Positions 1 through 12,775 are shown, counted from the stretch's first letter. The stretch is DNA of 39,027 bases from Xanthoparmelia taractica (GCA_033085395.1 JANQBS010000330.1:1-39027); one strand, 5' to 3'. Program-made: numbers and translations. The notes: generated from the letters alone by a model not told the origin.

Positions 1-1
1 G

Positions 2-69
2 ATGGATATCCGTCATATCCATCGGGGTGATGGGATGGCCATGGATATGCACGACCCACCGGGGTGATG
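2..69. repeat. Two diverged copies of a ~38-bp direct repeat with internal inverted repeat
   Basis: ATGGATAT occurs at 2-9 and 41-48, and CGGGGTGATG at 23-32 and 60-69, so two imperfect units of about 38 bp lie in tandem. The first unit also contains an inverted repeat, ATGGATAT (2-9) against ATATCCAT (15-22). The array may continue beyond the left edge of the window. Confidence 0.6.
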
Positions 70-979
70 CAACATGTACGATAATATAAGAAGGATTGAG
101 ATACATCAAATTTCGTAGCTAGCTCAGTGAGTTTCTGAGAGGTATCCTTCTGCCATTTTTCTATGGCCTGATCCTTTCGAATTTCGACTATGGGCACCTT
201 TGAACGCTTCTTATAAGTCATTATGAAGCCTAAGAAACAAGTAGATCAAGTATTTTAAGTGCGTTGTGGCCTCATAAATTAAGGATCATGAATATTAATA
301 TTATGGCGGAGTAGCCAAATAAACATTTGATACTCCGCAGAATGGCGCTAGCTTCCAAATGTAGTTAGGCTACACATTTGGACCAATAAGGTGTGCCGCT
401 TGGCCTGATTACTAAGATTCTCGCTGATGGGTAATTCTCGATGACCGATCATCGACGTTAGAGCATAGATAATAGCGAGCAGTCTTATAATGAGAAATTG
501 AAAGACATCTATCTGAAGTGGACATTTCACAAATTGGCACTTTGATACCATTTGATCCCTTTGAAGATTTTTTGAGTGAGGAAATTGTTGACCATATATA
601 TTACCTCGTCTATAAAATATTAGTCTCGGCGAGTTGTAACTTCATTTTCTGCTGCTGCTGCGGTGTTTTTCTCGGTAAGCCGTATGATGAAGGATGGATG
701 TAAGCGAGAAGGAGGCTTGCGGGGGGACTACGTGTTTCTCCCCCTTCCCCTTCTTTTTTTCTCTCTTCCCCACACCTCTTCACAGGGCCTTCTCAGGCAT
801 TGAGGGAAGCGAAAGTGTCAACGTTGAATGCATCTGGTTGGTAGTTGCATCGACTCTTCTTCACCGCCCACCTCTTCTTCGAGAAGGGTATAGAGCGCAT
901 TCACTGCATGACGCATGATTCTTCCTCGAGTGTGCGTTCTCTCTGCATAAGCAATTTGCCATTTCGATGATGTGCGAGC

Positions 980-997
980 GGGAGGGAGGGAGGGAGG
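980..997 (+). repeat. GGGA microsatellite
   Basis: About four GGGA units lie in a purine-rich stretch. It is a simple repeat with no assigned function. Confidence 0.7.
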
Positions 998-3198
998 AAA
1001 AAGAGCTCTATGGCTTTTTGCTTCATTGGTTTTGAAAGAACGTAGAGGGCGCGCCGCGTAATGAGATGCCATCTATGTGTTCAAGCATTGGCGTCACCAA
1101 GGAATTCATTCTAATTTCTATAATAAAATAGAAACAGTTTTCTCGCCTCCGGGGGGCTGTGGTATAAAATCCCTTCAGTGGGGTTTTCGTAGGGAACGGG
1201 ATCGAGTTCGAGACCGGCCGGCGGACGAGCTGGCTGGGAAGTCCTCTCCTGGGCCTGAGCTTTTTGCTGGTCGAGGTTTAAGCAGCTTGGATATGGAGAG
1301 ATTTTTCTGCTTCTCTTTTTTACACTCTCTAGGGTTCAGGTTGGAGTCCACGTGCTTTTTAAATTCCGGGGAGTCGGTTCGTTCTTCAAAGAGCAAATTC
1401 CAGCAATGTTGTAGCAACCAAGTAGATTTCGCAGCACGCGAGTTTAGAGCCTCATCGTAAGTATATCTGTATCATGTTACACGTGTTATAGGTTTCTGGT
1501 CCTCCCTAATGTCTGTAGAATGGTAGGCAACTCCCTGGCGCGAGATTTCTGCTTTTTGAGTTATATTCGATCTTTGTCTGGGACTTTCGCAGGCCTTGAA
1601 CACACGACCTCCATGAAAGCTCGAAGTCTCCTTAAGGGCAATCAGCTTCCGGCCACGTCTCGGTAGAATAGCTCAGAGGATCGCAAGCGAAGCAGATGCA
1701 AGTAGCCGAAAGAGCAAGGGACATGGAGTCGTCGACGTCAAACACATCAGTAGGACGCAGCACGGTAAAAATGTTCAAGGGAGCTTTGGTACAAGCATAT
1801 TGTTTTCTAGTCTACCATGCCTGACTAGTCGTACGCCTCGAGTATTGATCCAGCATCACACCCATAGTATGCCTTCACTGCTCTTTCATCAACCCCCCTC
1901 CATGTATCCACCATACCCCCCTCTTCGCTCCATCAATCTATCGGTGCTGTAAACCCAACATATTAGCCAAAACCTCATTATTCCTCACTCTACCCAGCCT
2001 TGCTCTTTAGATAATGAATTCTCTTACTTTCGCGAACCCGATATCCGCAGATTTTTCCCTAAAGCACTGACGGCAAATGTTCAACCCGTACTTGCGAATG
2101 AGACCAGCCGGGTGGGTGCAAATACGACTAACATAATCCCATCGTCAGCATCTGCTTTTCACGCAAACGCCCTTGCTTCAAGGAGAGGCGCAACCTCTCC
2201 GTGCTCAGGATATAACCGACGAGCTGATCATATGCTGGAGCTGAAAAGGGGCACAGATTCAAAAGTTCTTACCATGAGCGAGCCCCCTTGCCGTAACCGC
2301 GAGGTCTTGAGTACCAGACTGATTCGTGAGACATGACTGCAGTGGGCGCTTCGTAGCGGAGGATTGAGATGTCGCCTGTAGGCCATCGAGGAGTCAGCTA
2401 GTGTTTGCTATAATCTTGAATGCCGGCGACATGGGAGGGAAGAGCTTTCTCACTGTTTGACGGTACGAAAGAAGTTCTTGATGTCGGTGATACGAAAGGT
2501 ATGAGGTTGCTGTTTGGAGATACTTTATGTGGGCCGCCAAGACCCTCAGCGGAAGCGAGAGACTAGTGGATTTAGCGCAAGGGAGGTTTAGATGGATCTT
2601 CTTCGTTACTGTGTCAACGTTTCTGGACGAAAATGTCATCCTCCAAACATTGCTATCGATGCTGCCATGACTCCAAATTGTATAGCTATTCAGTGCGCAA
2701 TGGCCTCCCCAGAAATAGATTATGGGGGAAGTTGCTCATTTTGGGAGTTGAGAAATGGTCTGATACCCATGGAATTCTCATTCGGTTCATGTGTCTCATT
2801 ACTTCGCACTGGCTTATGAGCCCAGATTTGGTGGGAGTTTTGATTTTCATGCGTCTCATATTGTTTCTCTTTTTCATCGCTTCGAAGATAGCTAGAACCT
2901 GCCATCACCACCCTACAGGATGCGCAGGCGTGGACAGTGAAGCAAGATTAAAATTCGTCTTCTTTGCAAGACTCCTTCGACCCTCGCTCGGCTCTTTACT
3001 GGGTACGACGCCTTGCTTTTTGCTTGGTAGAGTGGAGTTGGAGGAAACATATTGTTACAGTTCTCAAACGAGTGGGGATCCTTAAAATGGAGGAGTAAGT
3101 ACCTGAGGAATCTCAGCTAAACGATAGTCTGGAGTGGGACACATTGGAAACCATTTACCTCTGAGGAAAGAAGTCTCGCCGCTAGTGGCACCGGCGGG

Positions 3199-4062
3199 CT
3201 ACTGCTTGCTGTCTTTCCATACACGATCCGCATCTGTACCGTCCTGGTCAGTACATATGATCACCTAGATTCTGAATGTCTAACATACCCTCATGAATCT
3301 CTGGCTCCTCAATATACGCTCTCTTGTCTCTCTTTTGCTTACTTGAGACCTTGTACCGTGTATCCCTCTCCCCAATTAATTCACTCAGCCCCTCCTGCTG
3401 TCCCTCGCCAGTGAAACTCATCATCAACTCCGGCCCTCCCAACGGCAACTTGTCTCCTCTATCCACCTGCCAGAAATGATACGTTTTACCATACAACCCA
3501 ATCACTTGTTCCATTTCCTTGGTCTCCGCCTCCTCCCATATTCCCGTTGGTAGTCCTTCCGGTCCAGGCATAATAAGCATACCGCTTTTGACCTCAAATA
3601 CGTGAGAATGCCAGAGCTTGCGCTCGGATTGCGACAAAGTTTTGTAAAGAGTGGCCGAGATCATATATTCGACGCCAATGAGACGGGCATTGGGCGCGGG
3701 GGTGTCGTAGATGAGGCACTGGCGAACGTCTGTAAGACAACATGTCAGCAAATGGGAAGCCGGGAAATATGGAGAGCGAGAAGAAGTATCGATGCTTACC
3801 TTCGTTCAGATGCGAACAGTAGTGATTTGCTTCAACACACCGTTTAGGGTCAGAAGCGTAGGCATGGAAGGCGTTGAGATGGGCGCATATGGCTTTGACG
3901 GGGCCGAAGCTCTGGGGGGACGCGAGCTGTCAGTGGGTAAACCTCACAAGAACCTTAAGAGATTGATACCTGTCCAGCTGCCGCTCCTGTCTCTAGCACT
4001 TGGCTCTTCGTCGAAAGTGGATTGCCTTGAGCGTCGTTCGTGACGTTTTCGGTTGCACTCAT
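3199..4062 (-). CDS. Oil-body-associated-protein-like (OBAP/DUF1264) protein
   Basis: Four exons on the minus strand: 4062-3970, 3911-3800, 3729-3289 and 3233-3199, giving 226 aa. The middle of the protein carries the family hallmarks: ICAHLNAFHAYA, EANHYCSHLNEDVRQCLIYD, then ARLIGVEYMIS, LWHSHVFEVKSG and YGKTYHFWQVDRGDKLP. Exon 4 is supported by a GTATGT donor, a TACTGAC branch point and an acceptor at 3234. It gives the tail EDADRVWKDSKQ instead of the read-through end at 3248. The family is known from plant seed oil bodies and is widespread in fungi, where its role is not settled. Lipid-droplet association here is inference. In exon 2 an alternative in-frame acceptor 15 nt upstream would add five residues (LASPQ). 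Confidence 0.9.
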
Positions 4063-4466
4063 GGTGAAGATAATAGCACAATTTGCTAGATTGCCGAGAA
4101 TCCCTAAGAAATATTTGTACGCAAGCCAGCACGGCCTTGAACTTCAAAAGGGAGCGAGAGTGGGCTTATTGATACTCCCAGTTCAATTGATGTGGATCTG
4201 AGAAAGGTGTAAGAAAGATGGGAAATGGGCATGATATGGGGTCCACGGACAAGCTGCCCAGATAGAATTGACGTCATGAGGGGTCAATATGCGGAATGGA
4301 GGTCTCAGAAGAAAATCGATGAATTGGAGTTCTGAATGTAATAGTATATGGACATGCTATTATTCGTATATTATAGCTTGCCTTTCTTTGGCACAGGCCT
4401 AGACGATGATTAAAGTCAGTCATATAATTAGATTGGGAAACGCAGATCATTTGAGCTTTACGGTAT
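4063..4466. promoter_or_regulatory. Intergenic, upstream of the OBAP gene and downstream of glyoxalase II
   Basis: Both flanking genes are on the minus strand. The stretch must hold the OBAP promoter and the 3' end of the glyoxalase II transcript. I see AT-rich sequence near 4340-4375 but no distinct motif. Confidence 0.4.
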
Positions 4467-5677
4467 TCACATGCTGTTCTTCATCTCCCTAAGCCGCTCC
4501 ATGACTTCGATAGCGTCTGCTTTGCCTGTTGCCTTCTGGACCATGGGGTCCTGTGGTGGATCAGCACAATTCTATCGCTCTCATACCCAAGAGAAGCCAC
4601 TCACATTTACTCTCATAAACACATTGTACTCCTTGTCCTGATCAGCCTTGGGTCCGTAACAAGCACGGATCTTCAAGCCTACCTTCTCATCTCCAATCGT
4701 AAATTTTCCCTGCGTCTGCTCATTCTTTTCCGCAAAAGACTGCAGCTTCTTCACCGGCTCCGTCTGCAGCACTGTGATCAAGAAAGCGACGTTTTGTTTC
4801 GTGTATTCATGCCCCGGCTGTCCTGATCAGTATCACGCTCCCTGCGACCACCGCTTGTGGACACCCACGTAGACTCTGGTGTCATCTGGAAGGGCCGCCA
4901 GCGTCTTATTCAACGCAGTATGCATCTCTGCCGGGGTACCCTCAAAGAATCTTCCGCAACCTGGACACCTCTGGTCAATGTCGTTTGCAATTCCATCCGA
5001 AGCTTGGAATATACCAACCTCCGATGAAGAGTGTATCCCCAGTGAAAACCACTTTCGCTGTACCGTCCTCCATGAACCAACAGATGCTGTCTTGTGTGTG
5101 GCACGGCGTATGCAAAGCCTTGACTGTTATTCCCGAACCAATCTTGAAGGTCTCGTCGTGTTTGGGTGTCCGAGTGACCGCTTCACAGTCTCTGCCGCCG
5201 ATGACAGGAATGTCTTTAAATTGAGCGAGCTAACCCGGAGTCGTGAGGAACGGCGTGTAGTTGTTCAGATGGGAAGCCCACCATTTTTTTGTTTCCTCCA
5301 GCATGGTCCCAGTGGCTGTTTTCTGTGTGTAAGCACCTTTCTTGGCACACTGGATTGAGCCGAACTCACTGATGCGTATTCATTATCGCCGTCAGGTTGA
5401 TTTTCCCTGCATCAATCTGTTCTTTGACTACTGGAGCCACTCTGCCAAAATTCGTCAGATATTCACCTCGTGGCCTGCAGAAGATCGAATATACTCGGGC
5501 GGATTCGCTGGATCAATTATAACGGCGTCATTGGTCTTGTCATCCTTCACAAGATAGGCATAATTGTTGCTCGATCCAGTCCCTATATGACGGATCGAAT
5601 CAGGTCAGATTGAATTCAGATGGACAGGTAACCCTCCAGCCGTTCATCTTACACATGGGTATCGATTGGATATGCAT
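4467..5677 (-). CDS. GLO2: Hydroxyacylglutathione hydrolase (glyoxalase II)
   Basis: This enzyme hydrolyses S-D-lactoylglutathione to D-lactate and glutathione, the second step of methylglyoxal detoxification. I place nine exons: 5677-5653, 5582-5495, 5441-5370, 5315-5282, 5229-5019, 4960-4869, 4817-4683, 4637-4605 and 4550-4467, giving 257 aa, the usual family length. The metallo-beta-lactamase core is clear: the metal-binding THHHWDH motif, then TPCHTQDSICW, FTGDTLFIGGCGRFFEG and YPGHEYT. The C-terminal substrate domain runs from EPVKKLQSFAEKN through NVFMRVNDP. The start begins MHIQSIPMWTGSSNNY, as in fungal orthologs. Eight introns in about 1.2 kb is dense for this window. All splice phases close without a stop. 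It is divergent from DHA kinase. Confidence 0.93.
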
Positions 5678-6048
5678 GGCGCGTGTAAAGGCAGGCTTCA
5701 AATATAGTCAGCATCAGTGCATGACCAGGGAGGCACCGAAGTAAGTACACTGGCTGCTATGTTTTTCAATGGTCTAGTAAGAGAACGTATAGTCAATGCT
5801 CTGACATTCATTGATAGATGGAAGTATTAATACCTGAGATTCAACGAGATCGTCCAGTTGCATCGGTCTCTCGGGCCTAGAAGATGGGGAAGCTTTGCCG
5901 AGAGCTGCTGCCCCACATCTCCCCGCATTCAAGAGACAGCCCGTTATGGTGGCTTGATGGAATTAAATTACCTGCTGCCTCTTAGTCCTGCTTCACGTTT
6001 TCTTTTCATAGTGTTCTTTCTAACGTACCCATATCTGTTGTTGTAGAC
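5678..6048. promoter_or_regulatory. 371-bp divergent promoter between glyoxalase II and DHA kinase
   Basis: The two start codons face away from each other across this segment, so it must serve both genes. I see no canonical TATA box in a defensible place. Shared regulation is inferred from the arrangement and the linked metabolism of the two products. Confidence 0.55.
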
Positions 6049-7940
6049 ATGTCTGGTACGTGGCCCACAGCTTTGTGTCATCTTTCCCAATGCCCCTGTG
6101 CTAATACCTCGCCGCCCCAGCAGCAAAGCACTACCTCACTGATCCCACCTATGCCGTCCTTTCCTCTCTCCAATCTCTTACTCTTACCAATCCATCTCTT
6201 CTGCTCGACAAAACTAACAAGATTGTCTATCGTAACCCCTCTTCTCTCTCTAAGCCTCATAATGTTTCCGTGGTTTGCGGCGGTGGTTCTGGACATGAGC
6301 CCGGATTCGCTGGTTTCGTAGGCGATGGTCTCCTCACTGCTTGCGTCGCCGGCACTATCTTCGCTTCTCCAGGCGCAGAACAAGTGAGGACGTGCTTGCA
6401 ACATAGGCTACCACAGGAAAGCAAAGGGGTGCTCGTGATTGCGACAAACTATACTGGAGATGTGCTGAATTTCGGCATGGGGGTTGAGAAGGTGCGGGCA
6501 TTGGGAAAAAAGGTAGAGATGGTAGTCGTAGGGGATGATGTTGGCGTCGGGCGCGCAAAAGGTGGAAAGGTCGGCCGGAGAGGTTTATCAGGAACAGCGT
6601 TGGTGGTGAAGATCTGTGGCGCGTTAGCTGAGCGGGGTGTTGGGCTAGAGGACTGTGCAAGGGTAGGTAGACTGGTGGTCAACAATCTGGTCAGTCTGGG
6701 AGCTAGTTTGGGCAGGGTGCATGTGCCTGGACATGACATTGAAGAAGCAAGGGAAGAAGAGAAGAGATTAGGACCAGGCCTGGTAGAAGTTGGCATGGGA
6801 ATACACAATGAACCTGGATGCGAGAAAGTCAACACAGATTTACCAGGCCTAATAGAGATCATGCTCGGCCAAATGCTCGATCAAAGCGACAAAGACCGAG
6901 CATACGTGAGAATTGGTAAGACAGATGAGACGGTTTTGCTGATCAACAACTTCGGCGGAGTGAGCAATTTAGAACTTGGCGCCATAACGGCCGAAGTCAC
7001 ATCACAGCTAGAGAAGAGTTATGGATTGAGGCCTCGAAGAATAATATTGGGGACCCTCTTCGGAAGCCTTGATGGACCTGGGTTTATCATCTCCGTTCTC
7101 AGGTTGGTAGACACAGGCCTTGGCACAGGGAAGTCACTACTGGATCTAATAGACGCATCCGTGAATGCAATAGGGTGGCCCAGGTGCGTGACAGGGGAGA
7201 CGTGGGAGAAGACTTATAAGCCTCCACCAGAGAAGACCGAGGAAGAAGAAGACACAACCAAGCCAAGTAATCTGAAGCGTGAGTCACATCCTTTGGGCAA
7301 GGGTGTTGCAGACTGACAGCGTACAGTCGATCCAACGAAATTAAGGCATACCTTGGAGCCCGCTCTTAATAAACTCATAGCGGCCGAGGCCGAAGTGACC
7401 AAATACGATAGCGTAGTCGGAGATGGCGACTGCGGCCTTGGCCTCAAACGTGGAGCAGAGGCAGTCCTTAACGTGCTGCCCAGCTTGTCATCCCATGATG
7501 CCATGATGATTTTCGCCAAGATTGTGCCGACTGTGGAACAGAACATGGATGGTACTTCTGGCGCACTGTACGCCATTTTCCTCAACTCATTGGCTTCCAA
7601 CTTGAGAAGCCAGGATTCGTCGTCGCCCATGTCAGTCACAACAGAAACCTGGGCGAACGCCCTTGCAATGTCAATAGAAAACCTCGGCAGATATACCCCA
7701 GCGCAACCGGGAGATCGGACTTTGATGGATGCCCTGGTTCCATTTGTGAATGTGCTCAAGAAGACAGGAAACGTCAAGGAAGCTGCCGGCGCTGCAAAGG
7801 TTGGCGCCGATAAGACGAAAGGAATGAAAGCAAGTTTAGGGAGATCTGTTTACGTTGGCGGTACAGGGTTCGAAGATGTACCAGATCCAGGAGCTTATGG
7901 ACTGAGTATATTCCTATCCGGCATTGCGGAGGCCCTGTAG
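6049..7940 (+). CDS. DAK1: Dihydroxyacetone kinase (DAK1/DAK2-domain, ATP-dependent)
   Basis: This enzyme phosphorylates dihydroxyacetone (and glyceraldehyde) to the triose phosphate. It links glycerol catabolism to glycolysis and protects against DHA toxicity. Exons are 6049-6055, 6124-7278 and 7327-7940, giving 591 aa, the usual length for fungal DHAK. The Dak1 domain shows VVCGGGSGHEPGFAGFVGDG, TNYTGDVLNFGM and GRVHVPG, whose His (about residue 202) is the expected covalent DHA-binding residue. An acidic linker near 7230-7260 leads to the Dak2 nucleotide domain with VVGDGDCGLGLKRGAE, MDGTSGALYA, GDRTLMDAL and GGTGFEDVPDPGAYGL. The first coding exon is only 7 nt. The second acceptor is a tandem CAGCAG, so one Ala (MSAKHY or MSAAKHY) is optional. 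It is convergent with SMD2, 82 bp apart. Confidence 0.94.
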
Positions 7941-8022
7941 AAGTGCTGTCGGGATGTCATGGGAGAACGTATGATACTGCGCTTTTGAACGCCTTGTCCA
8001 TAGTAATGCAGCCTCGGATATA

Positions 8023-8607
8023 TCAACTCAAAAGCACCAGGATCACAGAATCGCCTCTCAGGAACCTGAACTAGCGTCAGTACCTTTCTCATGGTCACCA
8101 TCATCAATGTTGGAGACTTGAGACTCACATCTTGCTTATGAACCTATCCTTATTGACTGGCTTGCCCTTCTTACCCCCTGATATCCTAGGCGTCTCTGTC
8201 CACATCTCTTTTACATTTTCCAACACCATGTTACAATGCCTGTCAAAAGCCTTCACCCTCGCCAATAGTTTCCGATTGTTGCGACATGAGATCAGGACTT
8301 GAGTATGCGAGCGGACGGCAGTCTGTAAGATAGACAGTGGCCCGGAGGTAAACTCGTGCTCTTCAAGGACAGAAATTTCGAATTCGCTGTCCAATTAGTC
8401 AATATGGCTTCTTCATTGGCTAGAGATGGGTGACGGTAGCGGATAGGAGAGGAGTGGCTAAGAAGAAATGGATGGGTGCTGGGTTGGACGTACGTGAGCT
8501 CCATACGGGGCTTGTTCAACAAGTCTCTGTAGCGCTGTTAGCTTCCACTTTATCTGACGTCATAATTCACCTAGATGAGTCACATACTGGATCTTTGCGT
8601 CGGCCAT
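8023..8607 (-). CDS. SMD2: Small nuclear ribonucleoprotein Sm D2
   Basis: This is a core Sm-ring subunit of the U1, U2, U4 and U5 spliceosomal snRNPs. Exons are 8607-8588, 8526-8494, 8386-8129 and 8065-8023, giving 117 aa. The N-terminus MADAKIQDLLNKPRMELT precedes the Sm fold. Sm motif 1 is in VRSHTQVLISCRNNRKLLARVKAF, with DRHCNMVLENVKEMW following. A basic loop (GGKKGKPVNKDR) leads to FISKM and Sm motif 2, FLRGDSVILVLLS. The Sm motifs are almost unchanged from those of other eukaryotes as I remember them. The second exon is only 33 nt. The first in-frame ATG (8607) restores the conserved N-terminus. It is divergent from the SPT21-like gene. Confidence 0.95.
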
Positions 8608-9081
8608 CTTGTATAAAGGGAGGACCAGCTGCACTGTGTCTCTGCTGCTGTAAAAATACGCGACTCATGCTTGTGAATTTTGAAATTACCTTACCTAGTG
8701 TCTCATTGGTTTAAGGTTAGTTCAGCCCTGCTGACTCATGGCGTCCCCCACGTCTTGAAGCTTTGGCGCGTGTACAAAGATACACGCTCTTCAAGTCCTT
8801 GACTTGAAGCCTCAACGAGGTCAAGTCTAATCAGTTTCCTCCGCTCTCTCTTGCAGGTTAGAATAAGTTTTGATTGCCCCACCAATTCTTCTTACGTCTC
8901 TATCAATTCACCACTATTTCGTCTCCATCCACGCCAAAGCGCGTAACCAACACTTTGATATTGGCAACTATTTGAGATTCTCGAATACTTCTGGGCTCAC
9001 AGTCACTGTCATCCATCTCGTATGGATGACTCTCCATACTAGTATCTGCTGTGCGCGGACTGTGTGTCCTCGGCTCTCACA
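8608..9081. promoter_or_regulatory. 474-bp divergent promoter, SMD2 and SPT21-like
   Basis: This segment separates the start codons of two divergent genes. Its centre holds two perfect inverted repeats and a third matching arm, listed separately at 8768-8827. Confidence 0.55.
8768..8827. repeat. Nested inverted repeats in the SMD2-SPT21 promoter
   Basis: First repeat: GCGTGTA (8768-8774) faces TACACGC (8781-8787). Second: CTTCAAGTC (8789-8797) faces GACTTGAAG (8801-8809) across 3 nt. A further TCAAGTC (8821-8827) could pair with the same GACTTGA arm (8801-8807), so the two pairings exclude each other. They could be dyad sites for a dimeric factor or a cruciform/hairpin. No factor can be named from sequence. 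Confidence 0.6.
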
Positions 9082-12000
9082 ATGCCAGATCATCGGTCTC
9101 TCAGGGGAGCCGCGTCTTCTCCAGCACCACCCAGGCCTCAATCCCAACCCTCAGGACCATCTCAAGGCTCCGATAATGTTTCTATACGCTCAATGAGACG
9201 TAAGTGTAAAAGAATAGTCCATTGATCCCTGACAAGCATGCTGAAAGTCACGAAATCAGTTAAGGTACTTTACTCTTTCGACAATGAGAACAAGACAAAT
9301 TGCCTGGCACGATGGCCGCAACCTCTCGATATCCGAACAGTATATCTTGATGAAAACACGCAGATTGGTGTCATCGAATTGAAGACGTGCATCCAAGCCA
9401 TCGTAGCTGCTAGCCCAGAATTGGTTGCGGCGCTTGGCCAGGATTACACCGTCTATGCGTACGATTACTCCGAATACGAGACACCTCTTGTTGGCCAAGG
9501 GATGCTGTCATGGGTCCTTGCATCGTCATCTTCTACGCCTTCCGCTCCTGCTCACCAATCTCGCACTATCGTCACTGGACGTGTCTGCAAAAACATCCTT
9601 GGACTCTTCTCAAGCAATTCACAGGAGACCCTTGAAGTAAAACTGCGCTTAGTTCCTGTGCCGACGTCTTTGCAGAGCGAGTACATTGAAAGCATGAAGA
9701 AATATCGGGATATAAGCCAAATGATGCCTGAAGGTTTCGATCCCCAAGCCTGGACATCATTTGTACAAGCAAACCCTGGTATTTTGCAGCTTGCAAACAA
9801 GAGTCGAAGTCAATCTCCAGCGGTGGGGTCGGGACAGACAGGTGGATTTGGGATTGAACATGTCCAGCGGCTGCTAAATCGCGATGGCTACCAGCAAAGA
9901 AATAACGAGTCTCAAAGCACACTGCAGGCAAGATCGGAGCCACAACGTTTACTACCTCAGAGTCTACCGCCTCAAAGTAACGACTATGCAAGTCCCGATG
10001 CCGCACCACAGCTTCCTCGAATGCCAAGCCCAGCTTCAAGTGTAGCGTCTACAACGACAAAGAAGAGAAGAGGGAGGCCTCCAGGTCCTAATCCGAGGAA
10101 GAGCCGTATAAGAACCACTACCAGGCAGACCTCTGTGGATACTGGCTACGCAAGCAATGATGAGCGGTTCGAGGAAGGACCGAACAAAAAGAGGGCAAAA
10201 GTTGTGCAAGCACAATGGTCCGGCAACACTGACTTTGGAAGGCAGCCCGAATCTTTAAGAGTTGCAGCTAGCACTGCGGCATCAATACGAATGCATCAAC
10301 CGACTGCCGTGCGTCCAAATAATAGTCTAGCCAATTCGCTGGAGGGTCCGCCAAGGGAGCCTACGCCAATATCTTATCCTTCAAATCGCATACAGCGACC
10401 ACAGCTGCCTGTATCTGGGAGCAATCTACCCCGCCAATCTTTCACTCTTGCAAAGAAAGAGTACGCTTCTCCGTATAAGCCTGTGGGTCCAAACGTAAAA
10501 TCAGCAGAATCGGCCCTGACTTCTCCAGAAGAAAGTCAAGCCGAGAGTTCACCGGTGGAAATTGCGTCGTCACCACCCGTTTATCGCGGTGCTTCCACGT
10601 GTCCTTCCAGTCCGAATCTGCCAACTCAAGCTCGGCATTTTGAAGATTCGGGGTTCATGAGCGGTAACATCGAGGATCTTTTTGAGGATGATGAGATGCG
10701 GCCTGTGGATGATGAAGATCTTGACGTCGCAGCTCAGTATAGCAAACGCTCTAATTTATCACCCCTGCCTGCCCAGGAACAGCCCACCGCTCAGCTTTCA
10801 GAACCTAATACTTCTCAGCAAAGCAACGACTTTCAGCAGCCGAATGCTCCTCATGAGCAGAACCAACAAATTCACGAGCCTCAGCCGCCGAACGTCCTCC
10901 CGAACGTCCTACCTCAGCAGACTCAGCAGCCTTACGAGCTTCCGCAACCTCAACAGCGAGAGTTGAACGCTCTCGCCGTATCTGAGAAGCCTGCCCGGGG
11001 CGCAGCAGGTCTAAGTCGAACGGCGTCATCAGGGGATTTGGCTCTACCACCAGTACCTGCGAGTGACCCCATACGACCTACTTTGAATCGTTCACAGACC
11101 TGGTCCAGCCATCAAACACCGCATCCTGCTTCTGACATTGCTCCTATCCCTGTGGTGATGGAGACTATCGAGAGACCAGTGCCAAGGCTTAGAAAAGGAA
11201 GCGAGGTCGGGACAGGTTCTGGCGTTCGAAGAAAGCAAGCCATTCAGAGCAAGTTGGCCTCGTCTGTTGCTGCTGGTGAGATGCCACCGTTCTGCGAGAA
11301 TTGTGGTGCTATCGAGACTCCAACGTGGAGAAAAGCGTGGGTCAAGATACACTGCGGTACACCGGAACATGTCGTCATCTCTGAGGAAGAGGGAGGCGTC
11401 ATTGCATGGCAGACTCTGCAGACAGATTCCAACGGCATCATCTGCCTCTACAGGATCGTCAAGAAATCGGTGCTAAAGACCGATGAGGGCTTTACAGAGA
11501 TCTTGCTGTGTAATCGTAAGTTTGCCGGACGAGGACTTTCCGAAGAAAGCTAACCGGTCACCAGCTTGCGGGCTTTGGTTGCATACTCGTAAATGTATGC
11601 GACCAAAGGAAGTTTGGGACAAGACGCAAAATGGTCCCGACGAAAAGAGAAAACGGGGAACAAACGGGAAGAGGCAGCGGGCTAATTCAACATCTGATCA
11701 AGCAGCAAGCGCCGCACCTAATGGGTCAGCGCTGGATTCTTATGGTCCTTCGTCAGCAAACGATGGCGGACAGACCGAAAGTGTGGAGGCAGAATCTCAG
11801 CTGCCGCCGTTCAAACATCGAAGAGCGTCGAGCCAGCACACAATATCACCGCAGGCCAAGCACAAAATTGCGGAGGAAGCTTCCGCTGTAGCAGCACTCG
11901 AAAGGGCTATCAGATCCTCCCCACACAAATTTAGGGGCACCGAACATGTCCCAATCGACGTAGAAGATCTCACGCCCCAGCCGACCAGACGAGTTCTCTT

Positions 12001-12775
12001 CCCCTCGCCAAAGCTATCCGAAGAGGCAAGACTAACCGACAATTCAGTCCTCAACAGCAGCGGTAGAGGACGCAACCAGAATTCTAGCAAACCGTTTGGG
12101 CTTTCTAATGACAACCAAGCCGACAAGGAAAACTGCCCTCCTGTTGAGGACGATGGCCTAGATCACCTCTTTACGGAAGACCACCATTTCACCCGTGCCA
12201 CAACTCCCACACCTACCAGCTCAAGCCGAGCACACACCTTCAAGACTCCACGTAGATCTCCTAACCGCCTTCCACCCACTACAGGCGACTTTTTCTCTTC
12301 CACGGCCAAAGCACTCCTCCGTGCTCCTACCACGCCCAAGAGCGCACCGTCCAAGGACATCCAACCACTCGGAGAGCTGACTCCTTTTACTGCCCATCTT
12401 AACCAGCTACTGTCCGACGCGAACAATGACAATGGAAGTCCTGGGTCCAGGAGTTTCGACTTCCCCTCTTTACCTTCGTTGCATAATACACCTGGCCGTC
12501 GTACCATGGATTTCGACTTCTCACAATTTGATTCTCAGGATCTTCTCAGCACCGATGTTCCAATGCCCAGCAGTCCGCCAGCGTGGTTCGGCGTCTACGA
12601 GGACCCGATTGAGCATGGTGCTGGATCGCTGTGGGGAGACTATGCGCTGCCCAATTCGGCTTCCACTCCACCAGACGATGGAGAGGAGGTCAATATCGCC
12701 AAGCGACCAAAGACGCCAGGTCTGGTGGTCGATGAGAACGGGAGGGCCAGGATTGATTTTCAGGCTATATCATAA
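9082..12775 (+). CDS. Ams2/SPT21-like transcription factor with AT-hook and GATA-type zinc finger
   Basis: Three exons, 9082-9199, 9260-11515 and 11565-12775, give 1194 aa. The conserved N-terminal domain (about residues 39-175) contains RLKVLYSFDNENKTNCLARWP, IGVIELKTCIQAI, DYTVYAYDYSEYETPLVGQGMLSW and ITGRVCKNI-like sequence. This is the Ams2/SPT21 N-terminal family, known in yeasts for histone gene regulation. Residues about 307-322 (KKRRGRPPGPNPRKSR) form an AT-hook. A zinc finger starts CENC at about 718 and closes CNPCGLWLHTR at about 790; intron 2 splits its second Cys pair. The rest is low-complexity and Ser/Pro/Gln-rich. An ATG at 9238 lies inside intron 1. The upstream exon gives the conserved Arg-Leu-Lys junction, which decided the start. 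It likely acts in the nucleus on histone or other S-phase promoters (inference from family). Confidence 0.9.

Larger units (their letters stand above)
1..3198. other. Gene-poor left flank, no supportable CDS
   Basis: I find no reading frame with recognisable family features or a convincing spliced model. The stretch holds pyrimidine-rich tracts (about 735-775), a GGGA microsatellite (about 980-997) and TATA-like strings near 611 and 1161. These could be promoter or leader sequence of a transcript I cannot define. The longest open frames (about 1077-1460 and 2633-3085) have unconvincing composition and no known motif. A non-coding transcript or a decayed gene is possible but not shown. Confidence 0.5.
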